DNA of 64,000 bases, taken from contig CAIYYX010000104.1 of the NCBI GenBank assembly GCA_903930535.1, positions 1 to 64,000 of the forward strand, written 5' to 3'. Shown piece after piece: positions 57,654-64,000 of this stretch (position 1 is its first letter; every line of letters begins with the position of its first letter). Origin of the DNA: an uncultured Sterolibacterium sp. (lineage in GTDB: Bacteria; Pseudomonadota; Gammaproteobacteria; Burkholderiales; Rhodocyclaceae). A program made the translations under genes and the position numbers. The notes under the pieces are model-generated. The model saw only the letters and a list, made by a program, of their open reading frames with translations. It had not been told where the DNA came from and searched no databases.

Positions 57654-59231
57654 ATGTTTGATGAAACCTTCGATGTCGTGGTCGTGGGCTTCGGCTTTGC
57701 CGGCGGCATTGCCGCCGTGAATGCCGCGCAGGCCGGCGCCAAGACCCTGCTCCTGGAGAAGGCCAGCGTCCCCGGCGGCATCTCGATCTGCTCCTACGGC
57801 GCGGTGCGCAGCGCGCACGACGCCGAGCAGGCCTTCCGCTATCTGCAGGCCACCAACGACGGGCGCACGCCTGACGATGTGCTGCGCGCCCTGGCCGACG
57901 GCATGAGCGGCATGGAGAGTTATGTCCGCGAACTCGCCAAGGCGAGCAAAGCGGAGATCACCACCTCGGTCGAGGAAAATGAACTGCTGAAGAAGAGCAA
58001 TGCCGCCTACGACCACGAACAGCGGCCACTGCGGCGCTTGAGCGGCAACTACCCGTTTCCCGGCAACGAGACCTTCTACCACACCACCGTGGCGCAGGTG
58101 CCGGGATTCAACGCCCGCGAGCAGTACCCGTGGGCCAACGGCGCGCCGGGAGGGCCAAAGGTCTTCAGGATTGTGCACGACAACGTGTTGCAGCAAGGCG
58201 TGGACATCCGCCTGAACAGTTCGGTACTGCGTCTCATCACCACAGGGCAATCGCGCGAGGTCTGCGGCGTGCGCGTTCTCTGCCAGGGTGTGGAGAGGAA
58301 CATCCGCGCCCGCCGGGCAGTGATTCTCGCCTCCGGCGGCTTCGAGGGCAGCAGCGAAATGCGCGAGCAGTTCATCGAGGGAAAACCGATACTCAACGCC
58401 ATGGCGCGCGGCAACAACGGCGATGGCATCAGAATGGCGCAGGATCTCGGCGCCGCGCTCTGGCATATGTGGCACATCCACGGTGCCTACGGGGTGCGCC
58501 ACACCGATCCGGACTATCCCTATGCGATACGCCTGAAGCGCTTTCCCGACTGGTTCCCGGGCGATGCCGACAAGGTCAAGCTCAAGATGCCTTGGATCTT
58601 GCTCGATCAGGAGGGCCGACGCTTCATGTCCGAGTATCAGCCCTATAACCAGGACACGGCGCACCGGCCCCAGCAGTACTACGATCCTGTCACGCAACGC
58701 TTCCCGAGAAATCCTGCGATCATGGTCTGCGACGAGGAGGGCCGGAAAATGTATCCGCTCGGCAAGCCGACCTCGAATGACGAAGGCGTGCGCTATGAAT
58801 GGAGCGACGACAACCTGAAGGAAGTCGAACTGGGCATACTGACCCGGGCCGACTCCCTGGCCGAACTGGCCGACCTGCTTCATGTCGATCGCAGCCGCAT
58901 GGAGGCGAGCGTCAAGCAGTGGAATGCCGCCTGCGAGAGGGGCAAGGACGAGGACTTCGGACGCCCGCCCGGATCGATGGCGCCGATCAGGACGGCGCCC
59001 TTCTATGGCGCACCCGTGTGGGCGACGCTCTCCAACACCCAGGGCGGACCGGTGCACGACGCCAGGCAGCGCATCATCGACGTATACGGGGAGGCGATTC
59101 CGCGCCTCTTCGCCGCGGGCGAACTCGGCAGTTCCTTCGGCCATCTCTACATGTCTGGCGGCAATATCTCCGAGTGCTTCGTGACTGGGCGCATCGCCGG
59201 ACGAGGCGCCGCCGCCTGCGAACCGTTGTGA
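57654..59231 (+). CDS. FAD-binding oxidoreductase, fumarate reductase flavoprotein superfamily
   Basis: The 525-residue protein opens with the Rossmann FAD motif G12-F-G14-FA-G17 and LLLEKA, and closes with the second FAD segment FAAGELGSSFGHLYMSGGNIS, the layout of fumarate reductase / 3-ketosteroid dehydrogenase-type flavoproteins. There is no export signal, so it is cytoplasmic. The start at 57654 follows CAGGAGCAAC; an in-frame extension to 57537 is not conserved. It would oxidise or reduce a carbon-carbon bond of an unidentified substrate, possibly supplied by the binding proteins encoded next to it. Confidence 0.9.
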   Translation: MFDETFDVVVVGFGFAGGIAAVNAAQAGAKTLLLEKASVPGGISICSYGAVRSAHDAEQAFRYLQATNDGRTPDDVLRALADGMSGMESYVRELAKASKAEITTSVEENELLKKSNAAYDHEQRPLRRLSGNYPFPGNETFYHTTVAQVPGFNAREQYPWANGAPGGPKVFRIVHDNVLQQGVDIRLNSSVLRLITTGQSREVCGVRVLCQGVERNIRARRAVILASGGFEGSSEMREQFIEGKPILNAMARGNNGDGIRMAQDLGAALWHMWHIHGAYGVRHTDPDYPYAIRLKRFPDWFPGDADKVKLKMPWILLDQEGRRFMSEYQPYNQDTAHRPQQYYDPVTQRFPRNPAIMVCDEEGRKMYPLGKPTSNDEGVRYEWSDDNLKEVELGILTRADSLAELADLLHVDRSRMEASVKQWNAACERGKDEDFGRPPGSMAPIRTAPFYGAPVWATLSNTQGGPVHDARQRIIDVYGEAIPRLFAAGELGSSFGHLYMSGGNISECFVTGRIAGRGAAACEPL

Positions 59232-59318
59232 AGCGCGGCCCTGCTTTGTAATAAGATGCGTAGGTGGAGTGCAGGGGTGCCACCTCTTGTCTCGCGCCAA
59301 AGCCGAGGTAGATCTGTG

Positions 59319-60293
59319 ATGAATCTGAAGTTCGCTTTTCTGTTCATGCTCGCCGCGGTGCTCGGCACCTCGACCTCCGGGTCGAGCCATGCGCAAGACT
59401 ACCCCAATAAGCGGGTGACTCTGATCGTCCCGTTCCCGCCGGCCGGTCCGATGGACATTCTCGGCCGCCTGCTCGCCGACAGGTTGGCGCGCGTCTGGGG
59501 GGTGCCGGTGATCACCGCCAATCACCCCGGCGCCGGCGGCAACATCGGCATCAAGCGCTGCGCCGAGTCGCCACCCGACGGCTACACCATCTGCATACTC
59601 TCGATCGCGCAAACCATCGCGCCTTCGATCTATGCCAATCCCGGTTTTGATCCGGTCAAGGATTTTACCCACATCTCGCTCCTGGCGACGCTGCCCAGCC
59701 TGCTCTTGGTCGATCCAGCGCTGCCTGTGCATAGCGTCAAGGAAATGATTGCACTCGCCAAGGCAAAGCCGGGCGTGCTCAACTATTCGTCGGGAGGCAG
59801 CGGCACCAGCACGCACATGCTGATGGAACAGTTCAAGCACCAGGCCGGCGTCGATATCGTGCACATCCCATACAAGGGCCAGGCCCCGGCTCTGGTCGAC
59901 CAGGTTTCCGGACGCATCGCGGTCTCATTCGGCACCATCATAGCCGCCCAGTCCTTCGTCAAGGATGGCAAACTGCGCGCAATCGCCGTGACGACCAAGG
60001 AGCGTTTCCCGCTGCTGCCCAACATAGCGACCATTGACGAGTCAGGCCTCAAGGGTTTCGACGGCGGCTCATGGGCAGGCCTGGTCATGCCTGCCGGCAT
60101 CCCCCGCCCGATCGTAAACAAGGTCAATGCCGATCTGCAAGAGATACTGAAGTCCCCCGCCTTCAAGGAAAAAATCCTGTCCATGGGCGGTATTACGGTG
60201 CGCAACTCCCCCGAGGAGTTTGCCGCTTTCGTCACAGCCGAAGTCGCCACCTGGGCCAATGTGGTTAAGACGGCCGGCATCGGCAGCAATTGA
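59319..60293 (+). CDS. Tripartite tricarboxylate transporter-type solute-binding protein (TctC/Bug)
   Basis: The 324-residue protein has a signal peptide (about residues 1-24, ending SSHAQ) and the Bug/TctC fold, with the marker NKRVTLIVPFPPAGPMD near the mature N-terminus and the SGGSGTSTHMLMEQF ligand-loop segment. No TctA or TctB permease gene is nearby, so it is an orphan binding protein like most of the large Bug family in betaproteobacteria. The ATG at 59319 is chosen because it directly begins the signal peptide. Confidence 0.93.
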   Translation: MNLKFAFLFMLAAVLGTSTSGSSHAQDYPNKRVTLIVPFPPAGPMDILGRLLADRLARVWGVPVITANHPGAGGNIGIKRCAESPPDGYTICILSIAQTIAPSIYANPGFDPVKDFTHISLLATLPSLLLVDPALPVHSVKEMIALAKAKPGVLNYSSGGSGTSTHMLMEQFKHQAGVDIVHIPYKGQAPALVDQVSGRIAVSFGTIIAAQSFVKDGKLRAIAVTTKERFPLLPNIATIDESGLKGFDGGSWAGLVMPAGIPRPIVNKVNADLQEILKSPAFKEKILSMGGITVRNSPEEFAAFVTAEVATWANVVKTAGIGSN

Positions 60294-60301
60294 GGAGCCC
60301 C

Positions 60302-61291
60302 ATGGACACCCCGCTCGCGCAGTGCCGTTTGCTTGCGGCGATGATGCTCGCAGCCATGCTGCTGGCGGCGCCCGTCCACGCCCAGACCAAGTGGCGGCAT
60401 GGCCTGGTGCAGTCCAAGGCCGATGCCGGCTTTTTCTGGATGGCGCTGGAGAAGGGCTTTTTCAAGAAGCGCGGTCTTGACGTCGCCTTCCTGGAATTCC
60501 GCGGTGACAAGGACGTCGCGCGGGCATTGCTCGCAGGAGAGGTCGACTCCATAGAACTGAGTCCTGCAGCGGAACTGAATGCCATCGACCGGGGCGCCGA
60601 TCTGCGCCTCATCGGCTCGACCATGCCGGGCTTTCCCTATGCGCTCTATGTCAACAAGGAAATCACGCGCTGGGATCAACTCAAGGGCAAAACCTTCGGC
60701 GTGGCGGCGCCAGGTTCGCTCTCGGAGCTGATGGCGCGCGAGATGCTGCTGCGCAAGGGCGTCGATGCCGATTCCATCCAGATCGTCAATGCCGGTGGCA
60801 GCGGCTTGCGCATCAAGGCCCTGGTCGGCGGCAAGATCGATGCGACCGCCAGTTCCTCCGAGTATATTCCCGACGCCGAAAAGCTCGGCATCCGGGTCAT
60901 GGGGCTGGCCGCCGACCTCGTGCCCGAGTATCCCCGCTACGTCATCGCCGCCCGGCAAGAGACTTTGAAGGCGCAGCGCGAGGCAGTCATCAACTTCCTC
61001 GCCGGCTACATGGAGGGCCTGGACTACGCGATCAAGCATCGCGACGAGACGCTCAAGCTCGCCGGCAGGATCAACGACAAGCCGCCCAGCGATGCGCAAC
61101 TCGTCTACATGTACGACGAGGTTATCGCCAAGGGCTACCTCTCGGTCAGGTCGGAGATCCCCCGCGCCCGCATTGAGTGGCTGCAGAACGCGCTGCTGAA
61201 GCAGGGAACGATCAGGAAGAGAATCAATCTCGACAAGTTCATCGACGAGAGCTATCGGGAAGAGGCGTTGAAACGCGCCAATCTCCGCTAG
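60302..61291 (+). CDS. ABC-type solute-binding protein (NMT1/SsuA-like)
   Basis: The 329-residue protein has a signal peptide (ending about residue 28, PVHAQ) and a periplasmic binding protein fold of the NMT1/THI5/SsuA type (KADAGFFWMALEKGFFKKRG, here in parts FFWMALEKGFF). No ABC permease or ATPase gene lies in the cluster, so it must use partners elsewhere or act as a sensor. It follows the TctC-type gene by 8 bp. The ligand is unknown. Confidence 0.88.
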   Translation: MDTPLAQCRLLAAMMLAAMLLAAPVHAQTKWRHGLVQSKADAGFFWMALEKGFFKKRGLDVAFLEFRGDKDVARALLAGEVDSIELSPAAELNAIDRGADLRLIGSTMPGFPYALYVNKEITRWDQLKGKTFGVAAPGSLSELMAREMLLRKGVDADSIQIVNAGGSGLRIKALVGGKIDATASSSEYIPDAEKLGIRVMGLAADLVPEYPRYVIAARQETLKAQREAVINFLAGYMEGLDYAIKHRDETLKLAGRINDKPPSDAQLVYMYDEVIAKGYLSVRSEIPRARIEWLQNALLKQGTIRKRINLDKFIDESYREEALKRANLR

Positions 61292-61303
61292 ACGGAGAGC
61301 AAC

Positions 61304-62377
61304 ATGCGCGTGCTAAGCAACGAGGACGTCGAACAGCTATTGAGCATGGCCGACTGCATCGCGGTGCATGAAGAGATGTACCGGGACTACGCCGACGGCC
61401 AGGCACTGCTCGTGCCGCGCATCGACAATCTGTCGCCGACCGGCGAGGCGGGCGCCTACTACGCCTTCAAGCAGATGGGCGGCGCCTGGCCGAGGAAGGG
61501 CGTGCAGGCGCTCAGGATCAACTCCGACATCATCACCCAGCCGGTGATTGACGGCCGGCCGCGTCGGGTGAAGCAGCCGAAGGCCAACGGGCGTTGGGTC
61601 GGCCTGGTGTTCGTGTTCAGCAGCGAGACCGGCGCACTGCTCGCCATATTCCCCGACGGCGTCATGCAGCGCCTGCGCGTCGGGGCAGCCAACGGCATCG
61701 CGATGAAACATCTGGCGCGCGAGGATGCACGCAGCCTGGCACTGATCGGCAGCGGCTGGCAGGCCGGCGGACAATTGCTGGCGGCCCTGTCCGTGCGCGC
61801 GATCGAGCGCGTGCGCGTCCATAGCACGCGCTCCGAGAGCCGGTCAGCCTTCGTCAGGGAGGCGCGGTTGCGTCATCCCGAGCTCGACATCCGTGCAACT
61901 GACAGCGCCGAGGAATGCGTTGAGGGCGCCGATGTCATCATGGCCGCGACCTCATCCATGGTGCGCGTGCTGGAGCCTGGCTGGCTCAAATCCGGAGTGC
62001 ATATCTCCTGCATCAAGTCGCAGGAAGTGGATCAGCAACTGCTCGATCGTTGCGACCGGATTGTCGTGCATATCAGCGCCCAGCCCAAGCAATACAACAA
62101 CGTGATGCCGGGCACGGCCAACGTCGGCAAAGAAGGCGGCACAGGGTGGTGGAATGCGCCGGGCAATCGTTTCGCCGAGTATCCGGATCTCGCCCAACTC
62201 GTCGCCGGACGGGCGGCGGCAAGATCCTCGCCGGACGAGATCACCTGCTTCGTAAACAACATCGGCATCGGCCTGCAGTTCGCCGCCGCCGGCGCGCTGG
62301 TGCTGGAAAAGGCCGAGGCCGCGGGACTCGGCCACAGCCTGCCCGACGACTGGTTTTCTGAGACCGTGCATCCGTAA
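61304..62377 (+). CDS. Ornithine cyclodeaminase/mu-crystallin family protein
   Basis: The 357-residue protein has the family's NAD-binding motif LIGSGWQAGGQL (about residues 146-157) and the N-terminal segment around PRIDNLSPTGEAG. Members deaminate cyclic or linear amino acids or reduce imines (ornithine cyclodeaminase, ketimine reductase). The conserved ornithine-binding residues cannot be confirmed by eye. It follows the ABC binding protein by 12 bp and precedes the metallo-hydrolase, so it is part of the same transcription unit. Confidence 0.9.
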   Translation: MRVLSNEDVEQLLSMADCIAVHEEMYRDYADGQALLVPRIDNLSPTGEAGAYYAFKQMGGAWPRKGVQALRINSDIITQPVIDGRPRRVKQPKANGRWVGLVFVFSSETGALLAIFPDGVMQRLRVGAANGIAMKHLAREDARSLALIGSGWQAGGQLLAALSVRAIERVRVHSTRSESRSAFVREARLRHPELDIRATDSAEECVEGADVIMAATSSMVRVLEPGWLKSGVHISCIKSQEVDQQLLDRCDRIVVHISAQPKQYNNVMPGTANVGKEGGTGWWNAPGNRFAEYPDLAQLVAGRAAARSSPDEITCFVNNIGIGLQFAAAGALVLEKAEAAGLGHSLPDDWFSETVHP

Positions 62378-62413
62378 CGCACAGAACTACGCATCCTGAA
62401 CCGGGAAGAGAAC

Positions 62414-63298
62414 ATGATGAGCAACGAACCCGAGCCCCTCTTTCGCGTGACCCTGCTCGGCACCGGGGCGCCGCCGCCGGTCATGAACCGTTTCGGACCC
62501 TGCACCCTGGTCGAGGCTGGCGCCGAAAAGTTCATATTCGACGCGGGACGCGGCGCCATGCAGCGCCTGCATCAACTGCAGATTCCCTTCGGCGAGATCA
62601 GCGGCATCTTCCTCACCCACCATCACTCGGACCACTTGGTGGGCTTTACCGACCTCTGGCTCACCGGCTGGATCGGCCGGCCCTGGGGTCAGCGCAAGGT
62701 GCCGCTGAAGGTCTGGGGTCCCGAAGGCACGAAGCAGATGATGGAGCACCTGCCGCTGGCTTTCGCCGTGGATATCAAGGTGCGCAGCAACAGCTATCCG
62801 CCGGCGGGGATAGCGCTCGAGGCGACCGAGATCAGCGAAGGCGTGGTCTTCGACAAGAATGGTGTCAGGGTCACCGCCTTCAAGGTCGATCACGGCGGCG
62901 AGGAACTGCCCGCCTTCGGCTACCGCATCGATTACCGCAACCGCTCGGCCGTGATCTCCGGCGACACGACATTCAGCGAGAATCTGATCGAGCACGCCCG
63001 GGGAGCCGACCTGATTGTCCACGAAGTCGCCACCTTCGCCGGCAGCGCCGCCGACTGCACACCGCAATGGCAGCGCATCCTCGCCAACCATTCGACGCCC
63101 GAGCAGGCAGGCGAAGTCTTCTCCCGGGTCAAGCCCAAGCTCGCCGTCTATACGCATCTCTTGCTCTTCGGCGGTGCGCGTGCCGAAGATCTGATCCCGG
63201 CGACGCGGAAGAACTACGACGGGCCGCTGGCAGTCGGCGAAGACCTGATGCAAATCGACATTGGCGACGAGGTCACGACACGCCTTTGGCCGAGTTAG
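62414..63298 (+). CDS. Metallo-beta-lactamase fold hydrolase (RNase Z / arylsulfatase-like)
   Basis: The 294-residue protein carries the MBL metal motif H69-x-H71-x-D73-H74 (THHHSDHLVG), a later aspartate in SGDTTFSENL and a histidine in LANHSTPEQ. It lacks RNase Z's flexible arm, so it is probably a small-molecule hydrolase (ester, lactone or sulfate). The start at 62414 is preceded by GGGAAGAGAAC. It closes the accessory cluster 36 bp after the cyclodeaminase gene. Confidence 0.9.
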   Translation: MMSNEPEPLFRVTLLGTGAPPPVMNRFGPCTLVEAGAEKFIFDAGRGAMQRLHQLQIPFGEISGIFLTHHHSDHLVGFTDLWLTGWIGRPWGQRKVPLKVWGPEGTKQMMEHLPLAFAVDIKVRSNSYPPAGIALEATEISEGVVFDKNGVRVTAFKVDHGGEELPAFGYRIDYRNRSAVISGDTTFSENLIEHARGADLIVHEVATFAGSAADCTPQWQRILANHSTPEQAGEVFSRVKPKLAVYTHLLLFGGARAEDLIPATRKNYDGPLAVGEDLMQIDIGDEVTTRLWPS

Positions 63299-63407
63299 CC
63301 CGACAGCGATGCCATGAGTGCGCTCATGAAATAAGCAGGGCAGGGAAAGACAAGAGTCGGCGCCTGTCTGCAATAAACGGCGGCGCCATGAGCGCCGAGC
63401 ACTTCGG

Positions 63408-64000
63408 CTACCTCACGCAGTCCACGTGATAGCTTTTCTTGCCTTCCTCGTCGCTCTTGACCAGGCCATGGATGTCGGTCTCGAAGCCGGGGAACTTCTC
63501 ATTGAACTCGCGCGCGAATTTCAGGTAGCGGACGATGGTGCTGTTGAAGATTTCCCCGGGAATCAACAAGGGGATGCCGGGCGGATAGGGTGTCAGAAGC
63601 ACGCTGGTGATGCGGCCTTCGAGTTCGTCTATCGGCACCCGGTCGATCTCGCGGTGGGCCATCCTGGCGAAAGCGTCGGCCGGCTTCATCGCCGGCTCCA
63701 TGATGGACAAGTACATCTCGGTGGTCAGGCGGGCGACGTCGTTGGCCTTGTAGATGCCGTGGATCTGCTCGCACAGGTCGCGCAGGCCGATCTTCTCGTA
63801 GCGCGGCTGCTTCAAGACGAATTCCGGCATCGAACGCCACAGCGGCTGGTTCTTGTCATAGTCGTCCTTGAACTGCTGCAACTCCGTCACCATGGTGTTC
63901 CAGCGACCCTTGGTGATGCCTATGGTGAACATGATGAAGAAGGAATAGAGGCCGGTCTTCTCGACGATGACGCCATGCTCGGCGAGATACTTGGTGACGA
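63408..64000 (-). CDS. Orn/Lys/Arg decarboxylase, C-terminal part (runs off the window)
   Basis: The frame is open from the right edge to the stop at 63408 and encodes about 197 residues. These match the C-terminal domains of the large PLP-dependent ornithine/lysine/arginine decarboxylases: GLYSFFIMFTIGITKGRW, the YPPGIPLLIPGE segment and the FPGFETDIHGL end. The PLP-binding lysine lies outside the window. An internal Met at 63932 is not taken as the start because the conserved sequence continues upstream. The product would make a polyamine or cadaverine; substrate is undecided. Confidence 0.92.
   Translation of the reverse strand, partial: VTKYLAEHGVIVEKTGLYSFFIMFTIGITKGRWNTMVTELQQFKDDYDKNQPLWRSMPEFVLKQPRYEKIGLRDLCEQIHGIYKANDVARLTTEMYLSIMEPAMKPADAFARMAHREIDRVPIDELEGRITSVLLTPYPPGIPLLIPGEIFNSTIVRYLKFAREFNEKFPGFETDIHGLVKSDEEGKKSYHVDCVR

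Noticed and set aside
57594-59864. A 756-codon open frame on the minus strand across the flavoprotein and TctC-type genes
   Set aside because: Its composition is His/Arg/Gly-rich and it mirrors codon bias of the plus-strand genes, both of which have firm motifs.

Overview
The window is a stretch of a GC-rich bacterial chromosome (about 60-65 % G+C by eye). Its gene content and order point to a betaproteobacterium, most likely of the Rhodocyclales / Sterolibacteriaceae type. The evidence is the orders tyrS next to an rRNA operon, argC next to rpsI-rplM, pilBCD in a block, rhodanese-grxC-secB-gpsA, and gpmA-EnvC-CtpA-MoeB, together with Coq7, RppH, SlmA, DarP and CNP1-like proteins. About 77 protein genes are supported, nearly all intact and tightly packed. 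No tRNA, complete rRNA, insertion sequence, prophage or CRISPR array is visible. The lineage is an inference from gene content; no marker RNA lies inside the window.

Layout. 1-264 (-): promoter and leader of an rRNA operon whose 16S gene lies just outside the left edge. 265-6.6 kb: tyrS, M23 endopeptidase, anmK, erpA, bactofilin, a coiled-coil membrane protein, argC. 6.7-7.55 kb: rplM-rpsI with clear promoter and terminator. 7.55-8.02 kb: the only gene-free stretch above 300 bp, holding a candidate small RNA with its own promoter, operator-like palindrome and terminator. 8.0-14.9 kb: OsmC protein, coq7, CNP1, rppH, proS, lytic transglycosylase, ffh, ypjD-like gene. 14.9-20.2 kb: CorC-like protein and the type IV pilus genes pilB, pilC, pilD. 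20.3-26.7 kb: FmdB, DUF502, aspS, a secreted RNase / barstar pair, nudB, CWC protein, argB, HAD phosphatase, slmA. 26.8-34.2 kb: hemB, yihA, cytochrome c4, an ECF sigma / anti-sigma / msrPQ operon, a tiny basic ORF, bioC, bioB. 34.2-43.3 kb: comF, trmL, gpsA, SH3 protein, secB, grxC, rhodanese, ArsR regulator, gpmA, EnvC-like, CtpA, an HMA-like small protein, moeB. 43.4-56.6 kb: ribD-nrdR-glyA, phosphatase, TRAP transporter genes, pmbA, darP, mog, racemase-like gene, leucyl aminopeptidase, thyA-folA. 56.6-63.3 kb: an accessory-looking cluster (LysR, flavoprotein, two unrelated solute-binding proteins, ornithine cyclodeaminase-like enzyme, metallo-hydrolase). 63.4 kb to the end: the 3' part of an Orn/Lys/Arg decarboxylase gene.

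Most genes are housekeeping: translation, cofactors (haem, biotin, riboflavin, folate, Mo cofactor, ubiquinone), arginine biosynthesis, cell wall turnover, protein targeting. The parts most worth following up are these: the candidate sRNA rich in CCUCC motifs at 7.65-7.75 kb; an ArsR regulator whose cysteines match persulfide sensors, coupled to a membrane rhodanese; the sigma-controlled periplasmic methionine repair operon; the RNase/barstar pair; a 48-residue gene coupled to bioC; a dispersed intergenic repeat with three copies in about 10 kb; and the uncharacterised catabolic-type cluster at 56.6-63.3 kb.
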